Shown piece by piece: positions 17,931 to 27,937 of a stretch of DNA of 64,000 nt. The stretch comes from Sinorhizobium medicae. GTDB lineage: Bacteria > Pseudomonadota > Alphaproteobacteria > Rhizobiales > Rhizobiaceae. Both the position numbers and the translations under genes were made by a program. The notes below the pieces were generated by a model that saw only the letters and a program-made list of their open reading frames with translations, searched no databases and was not told where the DNA came from. Location: assembly GCF_007827695.1 (NCBI RefSeq), contig NZ_VITA01000019.1, positions 50,735 to 114,734 on the forward strand. Direction: 5' to 3'. Within the stretch, counting starts at the first letter, position 1. Every line of letters starts with the position of its first letter.

Positions 17931-18917
17931 TCAGGAGAAAACAACACCGCTGATGATTATGTTCGCCAAAGACAGGGGAAGCAAGACCTTCCATCCGATT
18001 GCCATCAGTTGGTCATAGCGGTAGCGGGGGAAGGTAAAGCGGAACCATATGAACAGATAGATAAAGAAGGCAACCTTCAGCAAAAACCAGAGGAGCGGCG
18101 GCAGCGGGATGAGCACGCCGTTCCACCCGCCGAAGAACAGGATTACAGTGAGGACCGACACCAGCACCATCACGACATATTCGCTGACCATGAACAAGGC
18201 GAAGCGGATGCCGCTATATTCGGTGTGGAACCCGGCTCCCAGATCGCCTTCGGCTTCCGCAAGATCGAAAGGAATTCGCTGCGCTTCTGCAAGGCCTGCG
18301 ACGAAGAACACGAAAAATCCGATCGGCTGATAAACGACATTCCAGACGTCGCTTTGCGCCCGCACGATGTCCAGCAGGCTCATGGATTGCGCCAGCATGA
18401 CGACGCCGATGACCGCGAACCCCATCGGAATCTCGTAGCTGATCATCTGCGCGCAGGTCCGCAGAGAGCCTAGGACCGCATATTTGCTGTTAGCCGCCCA
18501 GCCGCCGAAGATGACGCCATAGACCTCCAGCCCAATGACCGCGAAGACGAAAAGCAGCGCTACGTTCAGGTTGGAAATGTAGAGAGTGATCTCGTTGCCA
18601 AGAACCGAAACAGTTTCGCCGAAGGGGATTGCGGCAAACACCACGAAGGGCGGGGCAAGCGCCAGGATCGGAGCCAGTTTAAACAGGAAGCGGTCGGCCT
18701 CGGCCGGTATATGGTCCTCTTTGGTCAGGAGCTTGATACCGTCCGCTACCGGCTGCAGAAGACCGTGCCAGCCCACGCGCATCGGCCCCATCCGCTGCTG
18801 CATGTGCCCCGCTATCTTACGTTCCAACCACGTTAGCGGCAGGGGTAGCAACAACAGAATCGCGATCAGCAACGCGACCTTGAAGACGATCAGACCGAGA
18901 GCGACGACAAGTTCCAT
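17931..18917 (-). CDS. nuoH: NADH-quinone oxidoreductase subunit H
   Basis: Membrane subunit at the heel of complex I, 328 residues, with about eight helices, forming the quinone entry tunnel. Signatures include LTWLERKIAGHMQQRMGPMR (residues ~32-51) and the conserved EAQRIPFDLAEAEGDLGAGF loop, rich in essential acidic residues. The ATG at 18917 (MELVVALGL) follows an AGGACG element. It leads a minus-strand unit nuoH-nuoI-CBS that converges on nuoG, so the 14 canonical subunits are split over two opposite operons. Confidence 0.95.
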   Translation of the reverse strand: MELVVALGLIVFKVALLIAILLLLPLPLTWLERKIAGHMQQRMGPMRVGWHGLLQPVADGIKLLTKEDHIPAEADRFLFKLAPILALAPPFVVFAAIPFGETVSVLGNEITLYISNLNVALLFVFAVIGLEVYGVIFGGWAANSKYAVLGSLRTCAQMISYEIPMGFAVIGVVMLAQSMSLLDIVRAQSDVWNVVYQPIGFFVFFVAGLAEAQRIPFDLAEAEGDLGAGFHTEYSGIRFALFMVSEYVVMVLVSVLTVILFFGGWNGVLIPLPPLLWFLLKVAFFIYLFIWFRFTFPRYRYDQLMAIGWKVLLPLSLANIIISGVVFS

Positions 18918-18952
18918 TACGGCACGTCCTGCCCAGTCCCGCGCGTGCAAGC

Positions 18953-19031
18953 CGACGCGCAAAGCACGCTGTGGCACTTTCGATCGCTGCATGTTTCAGC
19001 CTTAGTCGGCAAACATAAGGAACATGCAGCA
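18953..19031. repeat. RIME1-like intergenic mosaic element
   Basis: The sequence aligns by eye with the element at 48190-48275: GCAAAGCACGCTGTGGCACT matches GCCCAAAGGTCGCTGTAGCA, followed in both by CTGCATGTTT and, after a short spacer, AACATGCAG. Arms GCTGCATGTT (18986-18995) and AACATGCAGC (19021-19030) form a hairpin. This is the layout of the Rhizobium-specific intergenic mosaic elements. It lies just upstream of nuoH. Confidence 0.65.
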
Positions 19032-19933
19032 GCGCGCAGCTTTGCGCATCTTGCACGTACACGGTACAGCCGTCACGCTCCACTTGCAACTACACTGCAG
19101 AACTCGACTAGCGCCCCATCGCCTGTGCGCTTGATCACGTAACCCTCGTGGCATTGAACAGCCGACATCCTGCTGGGGCAATGACTGCCCCGGCAACTTT
19201 CGGACATTCCACCCTGTGACGCCGAAAGTCAGCTCGGGGGATGGGCGTGATTTCGGCCGAGAGCGAGCGAAGTTCCGCAAGGGGACGAAGGGAGCCGGTC
19301 TTCACGAGCCTTTACACGGCTTGCTGAGAGGGATGTGCACGTTCCAGGCTTGATGGATCGAATCATGTATCGACCGGAACTCGTTTCCCCAGAAGCGGCA
19401 ATGGTGAGTTCGGGACGTCGGAACGACTAGGATTCGAGCCTGCTCTGGAATGACAGTTTCAGACGCCGCTCAGCTCTGTTAACCCGCACAGCGAACGAAA
19501 GCGCCCTGCCATTGGAACTTGTCGGCCACAGCGGGGCCCACGACGCGTGGTTCGCGTGGAGGTACAGCGCGCACGAAAGTGCGTCCGACATCGGCATCAT
19601 CGAGGATCGGGTCGCGTGTCCTCAACAGGGAGGCAGCCTGGCGGGTGACCAATGAGGCCTGTCCACGCGCAATATGCGCCTGACGATCGCGAGGCATCGT
19701 CGGTTACAGTAGACGAGAGAACCCGATAGCGGTGTCCATGCGGAGAAGCAACCTTGAGAGCATTGTCTTAGTGACGGGTAGACATGTAAACTCGTTAGCA
19801 TCGTTCTCAAATGTCTCCGTGCGCCGGATCGAATGGGCGATGCTTTGTGTCCGCTGAATTGCATCGACCGCCAATCTTTGCGCCGACCTGCGCTGCTTCA
19901 TTATGGTGATTTGATGTTTGAGGAGTCGTTCCC
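19032..19933. other. long intergenic region without a supported gene
   Basis: About 900 bases between the nuoH upstream region and the peroxiredoxin-like gene. Several frames are open but none has a protein-like composition or a ribosome site. No tRNA, IS or strong terminator was recognised. It may contain decayed DNA. Confidence 0.45.
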
Positions 19934-20590
19934 ATGAGCATCACCCAGATTTCGCAACCTGTCACGCCAGGCGAACCCGCTCCGGATTTTGTTTTACCCG
20001 CAGTGGACGGCAGCGGGACGATCTCCTTGGCCGACTATCGTGGGAGGACCCCACTTTTTCTTGCACTGTTCATTGGCCTCTGGTGTCCATTCTGCCGCCG
20101 CGCAATTGCCCAGATCGCAGCATCAGAGTCTGCACTTAAGTCTGCAGGAGTTGAAACGCTCGGAGTTGTGGCTACAGCCCCCGACAACGCCCAGCTTTAT
20201 TTCCGATTCAGGCCCACACGCCTCCGTCTGGCGGCTGATCCGGAACTCTCGACGCATCAAGCATACGGCGTCCCAAGACCCATACCGACGCCGGAGTTCC
20301 TGAGGGCGCTGGATACGACCCTGATCAACCCAGACGGCTTGTTCGCAGAACCGCTGCCGATCACGCATGCGGCCGAGGCCATTGGAAAGCTAGACAACTA
20401 CAAGTATAATGAAACGGATCAAGCCGATATGGAGCGGCAGTGGCCCCAGCTTAAGGGCCAATTTTTAATTGATAGGGCCGGCTTCGTCCGCTGGGCCTAC
20501 ATTGAGTGCGCGGCCGATGGGCTAGCCGGGTTGGGGAAGTTTCCTTCAGCCAACGAAGTCCTGGCCGCAGCCCGCGCGCTAGCCGACTAA
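19934..20590 (+). CDS. AhpC/TSA-type thioredoxin-fold (peroxiredoxin-like) protein
   Basis: A 218-residue cytoplasmic protein of the peroxiredoxin/thiol-reductase superfamily. The N-terminal half has APDFVLPAVDGSGTISL and a redox CxxC at Cys51-Cys54 (GLWCPFCRRAI), so it is closer to the AhpC/TSA redoxin branch with a CPFC motif than to classical 2-Cys peroxiredoxins. The C-terminal half (residues 150-218) has a FLIDRAGFVRWAYIE strand typical of the fold. GAGGAG about 10 bases upstream supports the ATG. The neighbourhood gives no partner. Function is probably detoxification or disulfide reduction. Confidence 0.8.
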   Translation: MSITQISQPVTPGEPAPDFVLPAVDGSGTISLADYRGRTPLFLALFIGLWCPFCRRAIAQIAASESALKSAGVETLGVVATAPDNAQLYFRFRPTRLRLAADPELSTHQAYGVPRPIPTPEFLRALDTTLINPDGLFAEPLPITHAAEAIGKLDNYKYNETDQADMERQWPQLKGQFLIDRAGFVRWAYIECAADGLAGLGKFPSANEVLAAARALAD

Positions 20591-21027
20591 CCACGGCCGG
20601 TTCATGGGCGGCCGGCCAGTACCATCCCGGACTGAAAGGGTGAGCAGCATCTGCACCCGCTTCTCGCCAGCTTCGGCGGCGCTGCGGGCAACAGCAGCTT
20701 TCTCTACGGCGCGAGCAAGTCTGGCATTGTCCGATGTGGAAACAAAGGCGCGTGCGCTTGATGGGGTGTGTCGGAACGGCCAGCTATTCGACGTCTTCTC
20801 CGCGCAAAGCGCTGTCGGTTTGTGCCGTGTGGCGCCTGTGAGAATGGCCATTGGAGACTGCGGCCATCAAGAGCGGCTTCTGCCAAAGGTAGTTGTTAAT
20901 GGCGATGTTCCCGTAGGTAATCTTCCCGTCACAGGTAATCGCAATGAGCAATAATATTTGGCGCATAGTCGCTGGCTGCAGGCGGGCCTTCGAGACGACC
21001 CTCGGATGTATCCAGTTTCTCCTACGG
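20591..21027. other. intergenic region, no supported gene
   Basis: 437 bases between the redoxin stop and the end of the convergent cyclase gene. Open frames exist on both strands but have no ribosome site or recognisable family. No clear terminator hairpin was found. Confidence 0.4.
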
Positions 21028-24000
21028 CTAATCGAGAAACGGCAGGACAACCAGCCCTTCGGGATCGAGCCCGTGCTGGTTGCATACATCCTGTGCCAGG
21101 GAAAAGTACCGCTCGGCCTCGGCCATATCGCCGACGTCGAGACACAGTGTAGCTAGGCCGTCATAACACGGAAAGAGCATTTGCGGCTCGCCTGTTTCCC
21201 GCGCCACTTCTAGTGCCTCATTGTAACAGCGTGCCGCGAGTTCCGGCTCCCCATGGCACTGATGAATCTGTCCAAGGACTATGAGCGGGACAGGCAGATG
21301 CTCGCGCTGGTCGAGTGCGCGGTCTAGTTCGATCGCCTTTTCGGCGGCAGGAACGCCCTCGCCGCCGCAGCGGTCGGTGAAGGTGCAACTGACGACAGCC
21401 AGATTGGCGAGAAGACGCGCTTGAAAGCCGAGATCGCCAATGCGGCGCGCAACTTCGAGGCCTCGCCGACACACCTGGATTGCCCGTGCCGGATCGATCA
21501 CAGTGTAGAGCACGCCAAGATTCGTGTAGCCACGGCACGCGGCGCTCAACAGGCCGGCAGCCTCGGCAACGTTGACGCTCTGCTCCACCTCTATCACCGC
21601 TTCGCGGCATCGCTCGAGCCGCGCCAGAGCGACCCCCTTTGTGTTGAGCGCCTCTGCGGTCGCGTGTGCCGCCTCCAATCTGGTCCCCTCGTCGGCATCA
21701 ACCGGCAGCGACTCGGCCTGTTCGAGCGCCTTCTCAGCCCATTTTATGGCGTTGGAGTGCTCACCGATGCGAAATGCCAGACGACCACGCTCCTGGAGCA
21801 GAAGCGCCTGTTCGATACGCGCGTCAGTTCCTTCAAGCAACAGCGCCGCTTCGGCATAGTGTGCCTCGGCGTGGGTTCTTTTGCCGGCTTGCCAAAGTAG
21901 TCGGCCGAGTTTGCGCAATATCCGTGCCGCCCCAGCGCGGTCGCCTGTGGCTCGGCGAGCCACGAGCACCGTCCGGTAGTGTTCATGAGCTGCCTCTCGC
22001 CGCCCCGTCGTACCGCAAAGATCGGCGATGCGCTCGCGCAGAGAGAGCCTCAGTTCCACGGGTTCCGGGTCGTCGGCAAGCGCCGTCAGCGCCTGTTGGT
22101 AGTGCCGGATAGCGTCGTCATTTGCGTAGACCGCGCGTGCCCGGTCACCGGCCGAACGTAAATAGCGCGCACCCTTTGCCCTGTTCGGGCTCAGGCTGAA
22201 ATGATGGCCGAGAAGCAGCAGGTCCTCGAGGCGCTCTGGGTCTTGCCCGCATGATTGTTCCAACGCCATCCCGACCTGCCCGTGCATTTCGGTGCGCCGC
22301 TGCAGAAGGAGGTTTTGGTAAATCACGTTCTGGAGCAGGGCCTGCGTGAAACGATACGAGCGAGACGCGATTGAACCGCCAGCGGCCACTTCCTCGATGA
22401 TCTCCGCATCACAGAGAATATCTAGCCCCGTCTCGATTTTCTTTGGGTGGGCTGAAATCGCGGCAAGCAGCGTTGCGTCGAAGCGTGGACCGAGGACCGC
22501 CGCCTCTTGGGCCAGCCTTCGCGCTTCGGGCGGCAGCCTGTCCGCCCGGGCGAGCAATATTGCCTGAATACTCGCCGGAATCTCGACCGCCGTTTCACTT
22601 GATGCAGCCCGCCAATGAAGCCCGTCGCGCTCCAGGATCCCGCCCTCAATGAAGCCGCGCACAATCTCCTCGATAAATAGCGGGTTTCCGCCGGCGCGGT
22701 CGAGAATCCGGCTTCCGAGTAAGTTCAACGTCTGGTCCCATCTGTTGCCGAAAAGGGAGGCGAGCAGCTTTCGCCCACCATTGTCGTCAAGCGGAGCGAG
22801 ACGAAGCGTCGTATGGCTGATGCGCCTGGAATCGAGTTGTTCCATGTCAAATGTCGGGCGATGGGTGAACACCATGATCAGCCGCTGCCGTTCCAGCCGG
22901 TCCATCAGGAATCGTAGCGCCTCCAACGACACAGCGTCGGCCCAATGCAAATCCTCCACCACTATCAGCAGCGGCCCGAGAGCCAGCCGCCTTTCGAAGA
23001 TGGTGCGGATCGCAAAGAAGATCTGCCTGCGGAGTTGTTCGGGTTGGACATGCCGCAACGCGCCGTCCGGACCGCCGAGGCCGACGACATGGAGCAGAAG
23101 CGGCGTCAGGCTGACCGCCTCATCTCGGTTCAGGCCAAGTTCGCCCAGCAGATCGGAAAGCCTTGCTTTAGTCTCAGCTACCGGGCCGCCTTGCCGCATA
23201 CCGGCGGCGCTTCTAACGACGGCAGCAAGCGTACCATAGGACTGCTCACCGAGCGGCGAGCAGGCTGCCTGCCTGATCGCGACAGCGGCAAAGCGTTGTT
23301 CGTCGCCAATGCGTGCGATGAATTCGTTAACCAGCCGCGACTTGCCGATCCCAGCTTCTCCGACCAGCCGCACCAGTTGGGCCGAACCTCTGCAAGCCAG
23401 ATCGAGGCTCGCGAACATACGCTCGAGCTCGGCCTTCCGGCCGATCAGCGGAGTGCTGAGGCCCAGCGCCTCCAATCCACGCGCAGGACGCGGGGCTTCG
23501 CGCAACCCCTTTAGGCGGTAGACAGGTATGCTTCCTGTCTTCCCGCGCAGCATGGTCTCGCCGAGCGTCTCAAAGAAGAAGGCATGCCGGGTGAGGCGTT
23601 GGGTCAATGGCCCGACCAGCACCTCGCTGGGCGAAGCCATGGACTGTAGCCGTTGCGCTGTATTTACTGTGTCGCCGGTCACCGAATAAGATTTAGCGCT
23701 TCCCGCGCCAAAGCCGCCGGTGACCACCGGTCCGGTGTTGACGCCGATGTGGAGGATTGGCGGCGCGCCGGCCCGCGCCTGCCAGCGCTCGCCCATGCGT
23801 GAAGCCCGCTCGACCATGTCGAGGGCGGCGCGAAGCGCTCGCTCGGGGTCTTCCTCATGCGCGATCGGCGCGCCGAACAGCGCGAGCAGGGCATCGCCAA
23901 TGAACTTGTCAACGAAGCCGCCAAAACTCTGGACTGCCTCGGTAAGCTCCTCGAACAGCTCATTTTGCAGTGCCTGCATGAGTTCCGGGTCGATTTGCTC

Positions 24001-24318
24001 GGACAGTGCAGTGAAGCCGCTGAGATCCGCGAATAGAATGGTGATGGTCCGGCGGTCGGCATCGACGGCGGGCAGGGCCGGTTGCTTAATCTTCTCGGTC
24101 AGCGCCGAAGCGGCGCGGCTGGTAGGCTTCCCCTCTGCGCCCGCATCGTTCGTCGGAGCGCCGCATTTTGGGCAGAAGGCAAAGTCAGACGGGCACGGGT
24201 AGCCGCAGCCAAGGCAGGACGTTGGTTGCCTCATGCCGCAAGTAGGGCAGAAGGCAAAGCCGCCTTGGATCTCGAGCCCGCAACCCGCGCAGTTCATCGA
24301 TTGACCCCATGCGATCAT
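21028..24318 (-). CDS. zinc-ribbon, class III nucleotide cyclase, AAA ATPase and TPR protein
   Basis: A 1096-residue multidomain signalling protein. The N-terminus has two zinc ribbons (Cys10/13/24/27 and Cys35/38/49/52). A class III adenylate/guanylate cyclase domain lies at about 88-265, with the metal-binding ITILFADLSGFTALSE and FVDKFIGDALLALFG. An AAA-type ATPase begins at about 280 (Walker A GEAGIGKSRL, Walker B-like LLIVVEDLHWAD), and TPR-like helices run from about 780 to the end. This is the layout of a known bacterial family of cyclase/ATPase regulators. The ATG at 24318 has GAGG 7 bases upstream; a second Met, seven residues later, is an alternative. It stands alone, with no obvious cAMP effector nearby. 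Confidence 0.85.
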   Translation of the reverse strand: MIAWGQSMNCAGCGLEIQGGFAFCPTCGMRQPTSCLGCGYPCPSDFAFCPKCGAPTNDAGAEGKPTSRAASALTEKIKQPALPAVDADRRTITILFADLSGFTALSEQIDPELMQALQNELFEELTEAVQSFGGFVDKFIGDALLALFGAPIAHEEDPERALRAALDMVERASRMGERWQARAGAPPILHIGVNTGPVVTGGFGAGSAKSYSVTGDTVNTAQRLQSMASPSEVLVGPLTQRLTRHAFFFETLGETMLRGKTGSIPVYRLKGLREAPRPARGLEALGLSTPLIGRKAELERMFASLDLACRGSAQLVRLVGEAGIGKSRLVNEFIARIGDEQRFAAVAIRQAACSPLGEQSYGTLAAVVRSAAGMRQGGPVAETKARLSDLLGELGLNRDEAVSLTPLLLHVVGLGGPDGALRHVQPEQLRRQIFFAIRTIFERRLALGPLLIVVEDLHWADAVSLEALRFLMDRLERQRLIMVFTHRPTFDMEQLDSRRISHTTLRLAPLDDNGGRKLLASLFGNRWDQTLNLLGSRILDRAGGNPLFIEEIVRGFIEGGILERDGLHWRAASSETAVEIPASIQAILLARADRLPPEARRLAQEAAVLGPRFDATLLAAISAHPKKIETGLDILCDAEIIEEVAAGGSIASRSYRFTQALLQNVIYQNLLLQRRTEMHGQVGMALEQSCGQDPERLEDLLLLGHHFSLSPNRAKGARYLRSAGDRARAVYANDDAIRHYQQALTALADDPEPVELRLSLRERIADLCGTTGRREAAHEHYRTVLVARRATGDRAGAARILRKLGRLLWQAGKRTHAEAHYAEAALLLEGTDARIEQALLLQERGRLAFRIGEHSNAIKWAEKALEQAESLPVDADEGTRLEAAHATAEALNTKGVALARLERCREAVIEVEQSVNVAEAAGLLSAACRGYTNLGVLYTVIDPARAIQVCRRGLEVARRIGDLGFQARLLANLAVVSCTFTDRCGGEGVPAAEKAIELDRALDQREHLPVPLIVLGQIHQCHGEPELAARCYNEALEVARETGEPQMLFPCYDGLATLCLDVGDMAEAERYFSLAQDVCNQHGLDPEGLVVLPFLD

Positions 24319-24776
24319 CGATAGGCCTCGGACCAGTTCCAGAAGTGTTCCAATACGGAGAATGAGAATGGACCCGTAAGGGTAAACGGGCAAGCAGCGA
24401 GAACAAAACGACGCTGACGGGACGCCAGCAGCCAACCCTAGCGTGGCGGAGTGCCGAGCGCGTTCCAACGGCCGTTATCTACCTGTTTTGGCCCTCGCGT
24501 TCGACGGCCTGACCGATCAGCCTCCGAGACACGTGTGACTTGCAATGGTCGCAATGATTGGGCTCCGAAGCCGGACGGCACCTATATTCGCATCGTACGC
24601 TTCACGACAGCCTGCTCAACGAAGAGCCAAACTCGCTCCGCGAGGTGATCTCCTAACATGAAGTTCTGACCTCTCATGTTTTCGAGAAGCAGGCAGTCGG
24701 CAGCCTGAAGCTGAGGGTGCACGGCTTCAACTGAGGACGCCGCGTGCGGTTTCGTCCTGGATTTCGAAATCGTGGT
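24319..24776. other. intergenic region upstream of the cyclase gene
   Basis: 458 bases between the cyclase start and the end of the GMC oxidoreductase gene, both on the minus strand. It should contain the cyclase promoter and the 3' end of the polyol operon transcript. Only a weak GAAG...CTTC hairpin near 24705-24730 was seen. Confidence 0.4.
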
Positions 24777-26381
24777 CTAGCGGCGGAGAATGGCATCCGC
24801 CGCTTTTTCCGCAATCATGATTACCGGTGAGTTCGTGTTTCCGGAGACGATGCTGGGCATGATCGAGGCGTCGACGACACGCAAGCCATCAAGACCATGA
24901 ACCTTAAGCGAAGGGTTCACCACCGCCATCGGATCGCTGCCCATCTTGCAGGTGCCCACCGGGTGAAAGATCGTCGTCGCGATGTCGCCGGCCCGGCGGA
25001 TAAGTTCATCCTCGCTTTGGAACTCCGCGCCCGGCAGCATTTCTGCCGGCTTAAATCGTGCGATCGCCTTTGTCGCCATCAGGCTGCGGGCATGGCGGAT
25101 CGCCTGCGCCGCAAGGAGCCGGTCACCGGCCGTCGACAGGTAGTTCGGCCGGATATCGGGTGCGGCGGAGGCATCCCCTGTCGTGACATGCACACTTCCC
25201 CGGCTCTCCGGCCGCAGATTGCAAACCGACACGGTGACGGCGGGGTGTTTGTGCAGCGGCTCTCCCAAACGATCGGTGCTCAGCGGCTGCACGTGATATT
25301 CGAGATCTGCGGTTGCGACGGACGGGCTGCTCCTGGCGAATATGCCGAGCTGACTCGGCGCCATGGATAGTGGGCCTGAACGCCTCAGCATGTATTCGAG
25401 GCCCATTCCCATACGGGAAAAAACGCTGTGATAGAGCTGGTTCAGCGTTTTTGCCCCTTCGATGCGAAAAACTGTGCGGATCTGAAGATGATCCTGCAGA
25501 TTTTCGCCGACACCCGGGAGATCGTGGACCAGCTCTATACCGGCCGCCGAGACGACGTCCGGTCGCCCCACCCCGGACAGCTCGAGGATTTTCGGCGAGT
25601 TGATCGCGCCTGCAGAGAGAATGACCTCGCGGGTCGCTCGCGCCTCCCGGATCCGTCCGTGCAAGCGGAAGCGGATGCCCTTCGTCCTGCGGCCCTCGAA
25701 GATCAGGCGCTCCGTCTCTGCGCCGGTCAATACCTTGAGATTCGGCCGCTTCATAGCGGGGCGCAGGAAGGCCTTCGTCGTGTTCCAGCGCACGCCGCCA
25801 CGCTGGTTCACCTCGAAATAGCCGGACCCCTCGTTGTCCCCGATATTGAAATCTTCCGTCTTTGGAATGCCGAGCTCCTCCGCCGCATCGCGAAAGGCGT
25901 CGAGGATCGGCCAGGACAGGCGTTGCCGCTCGACGCGCCATTCCCCGCCTGCGCCATGCATCGCCGACGTGCCGCGGTGGTTATCCTCCGATTTCAGGAA
26001 ATAGGGAAGCACATCGTCCCAGGCCCAACCGGCGTTGCCGGCTTGGCGCCAGCCGTCGTAGTCGGCCGCTTGACCGCGCATATAGATCATGCCGTTGATG
26101 GAAGAGCAGCCGCCCAGCAGCTTGCCACGCGGATAGGGCAGGCTGCGTCCGTTGAGACCGGGCTCCGCAGCCGTCCTCATCATCCAGTCGGTTCTCGGGT
26201 TGCCCATGCAGTAGAGATAGCCGATCGGTACATGAACCCAGTGGTAGCGGTCACTGCCGCCTGCTTCGAGCAGCAGGACCCGGTTTCTCGGGTCGGCCGA
26301 AAGCCGGTTTGCGAGAACGCAGCCAGCGGAGCCGGCGCCGACGACGATGAAATCGTATGTTTCGTTCGGATGCGGATTCAC
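24777..26381 (-). CDS. GMC-family FAD-dependent oxidoreductase (choline dehydrogenase-like)
   Basis: A 534-residue flavoprotein of the glucose-methanol-choline family. It has the N-terminal FAD-binding motif [20 protein letters not shown], the family signature region [19 protein letters not shown] and the C-terminal catalytic His/Asn pair in [12 protein letters not shown] and [14 protein letters not shown]. These enzymes oxidise alcohols to aldehydes or ketones. Here, at the end of a carbohydrate operon and overlapping the kinase stop by 4 bases, the substrate is more likely a polyol or sugar alcohol than choline; betaine genes are absent. No signal peptide is seen. Confidence 0.9.
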   Translation of the reverse strand: MNPHPNETYDFIVVGAGSAGCVLANRLSADPRNRVLLLEAGGSDRYHWVHVPIGYLYCMGNPRTDWMMRTAAEPGLNGRSLPYPRGKLLGGCSSINGMIYMRGQAADYDGWRQAGNAGWAWDDVLPYFLKSEDNHRGTSAMHGAGGEWRVERQRLSWPILDAFRDAAEELGIPKTEDFNIGDNEGSGYFEVNQRGGVRWNTTKAFLRPAMKRPNLKVLTGAETERLIFEGRRTKGIRFRLHGRIREARATREVILSAGAINSPKILELSGVGRPDVVSAAGIELVHDLPGVGENLQDHLQIRTVFRIEGAKTLNQLYHSVFSRMGMGLEYMLRRSGPLSMAPSQLGIFARSSPSVATADLEYHVQPLSTDRLGEPLHKHPAVTVSVCNLRPESRGSVHVTTGDASAAPDIRPNYLSTAGDRLLAAQAIRHARSLMATKAIARFKPAEMLPGAEFQSEDELIRRAGDIATTIFHPVGTCKMGSDPMAVVNPSLKVHGLDGLRVVDASIMPSIVSGNTNSPVIMIAEKAADAILRR

Positions 26382-27907
26382 GCCGCCGCTCCCGCCGTCG
26401 TGGCCTCAATTGCCGAGAGGCGCCGCCAGAGCGGCGCCATTGCATCGGCGATGTCTCGGTAAAGTGCGTAGCGCCGGGCATAATGCGGTTCGCGTGCCGT
26501 ATTCGGGCGATAGTGCCGATCGGTTTTCACCATGGCCGCCGCACCCTCTGCAAAATCCGAGAAAATACCGACGCCAGTGCCCGCCGCGATTGCCGCACCC
26601 AAGGCGCCCGTCTCACGCGAGCGCGCGACAGAGACCGGCACGCCCAGCACGTCGGCGAATATTTGCGGCCATACCAGGCTGCGCGAGCCGCCGCCGGAGA
26701 GTATCGCCTCGTCGAAGTCGGCGCCCGCTTTCCGTATAGCCTCGATATGCTGGCGGTGACCAAAAGCCACGCCTTCGAGGACCGCTCGGACGAGGTGGCC
26801 CTTCGTGTGCCAGCCGGCGATGCCGTAGAAGCCGGCCCGGGCGCTGCCGTCCTGTTGGGCGCCGTAGAGAAAGGGATGGTAGAGGGGGTCGTCGGAGGCA
26901 GGCTCGCTCGAGGACGCCAGCTCGCAGCAGAGATCGAACGGAGAGCGCCCTTCGCAGCGAATGTCGGAGAAGAACTCGCGTACCAGCCACTCGAGGTTTG
27001 CCGCGGATGTCGCGCTGGACTCTATCGCCATGTAACGGTCGCGGTCGAACGTAGAAGACATGAATACCGGTCCATCGAGCTCTGGGCCTTCGATGATCAC
27101 CTGGTTGATGCTCCACGTCCCCGCGATGATGGAAGCGGCGCCCGTGCGCGTAACCCCGGAACCGATCGCCGAGGCAACCACGTCGAAAAGGCCGCCGACC
27201 ACCGGTGTCCCGGCGGCCAGGCCCGTCTCGGCCGCGGCAGCCTCGGTGAGACGACCTGCGATATCGGCGCTTTCCACAAGCGGCGGCAGAAGGTCCATGC
27301 TGTCGGACAGCCCGTATGCCGCCATGAGCGCCGCGTCGTAGTGGCGGCCGGCGAGATTGAGCAAGCCGCAGCCGGTCATGTCTGAAACGTCGCTGACGCG
27401 CGCGCCCGTCAGTCGGTTGACGATGAAGTCCTTACAGAGAAAGACCGTGCCGAGGCTTGCGAAGACCTCCGGCCGGTGCCGCTTCAACCAGGCGAGAAGG
27501 GTCGGGGTCTGCGAGGGCCAGGGCCGCTGCCGACCGATAGGGTAGGTCCGTTCCCCGACACCTTGCGACTTCCATTCGTCGACCAGTGCCGCCGCTCGGG
27601 TGTCGAGCGATTGGATAGCGAGAAGCGGCCGTCCATCCCGATCGAGCGCGTAGAGCCCGTTGCCATGGCCGGCGCAGCCGATTGCCCCGATTTCGCCGGC
27701 GTCGATCTCCGCCTCATCTATGCATGTGCGGATAACGCGGCGTGCATTCTGCCAAAGCTCGTCAAGGCCGCGCTCGACATGGCCCGGCGAGGGCATCCGG
27801 CTGTGTCCCTCGGCCGCGGCGGAGGCGATTTCACTGCCCTCCCGGTCGAAGATCACCGCTTTGATGACGGTGTTGCCGGCATCGAGTCCCAAAAGATAGC
27901 GTCCCAT
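26378..27907 (-). CDS. FGGY-family carbohydrate kinase
   Basis: A 509-residue sugar or polyol kinase of the FGGY family (xylulose, glycerol, erythritol and AI-2 kinases). The N-terminal ATP-fold strand is [18 protein letters not shown]. The second domain has [13 protein letters not shown] and the phosphate loop [20 protein letters not shown]. Between the DhnA-type aldolase and the GMC oxidoreductase, it most likely phosphorylates the operon's substrate or an oxidised product. Its stop overlaps the next gene in ATGA. Specificity cannot be assigned from sequence by eye. Confidence 0.9.
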   Translation of the reverse strand: MGRYLLGLDAGNTVIKAVIFDREGSEIASAAAEGHSRMPSPGHVERGLDELWQNARRVIRTCIDEAEIDAGEIGAIGCAGHGNGLYALDRDGRPLLAIQSLDTRAAALVDEWKSQGVGERTYPIGRQRPWPSQTPTLLAWLKRHRPEVFASLGTVFLCKDFIVNRLTGARVSDVSDMTGCGLLNLAGRHYDAALMAAYGLSDSMDLLPPLVESADIAGRLTEAAAAETGLAAGTPVVGGLFDVVASAIGSGVTRTGAASIIAGTWSINQVIIEGPELDGPVFMSSTFDRDRYMAIESSATSAANLEWLVREFFSDIRCEGRSPFDLCCELASSSEPASDDPLYHPFLYGAQQDGSARAGFYGIAGWHTKGHLVRAVLEGVAFGHRQHIEAIRKAGADFDEAILSGGGSRSLVWPQIFADVLGVPVSVARSRETGALGAAIAAGTGVGIFSDFAEGAAAMVKTDRHYRPNTAREPHYARRYALYRDIADAMAPLWRRLSAIEATTAGAAA

Positions 27908-27937
27908 GCAAAACCCCTCCCAAGTTCCGAAAGCCGA

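Noticed and set aside
19380..19480. Possible tRNA-like motif GGATTCGAGCC near 19430
   Set aside because: No acceptor stem or anticodon arm can be folded around it.
20604..20954. Plus-strand 116-codon frame after the redoxin
   Set aside because: No ribosome site and no recognisable family; low-complexity Ala/Arg composition.
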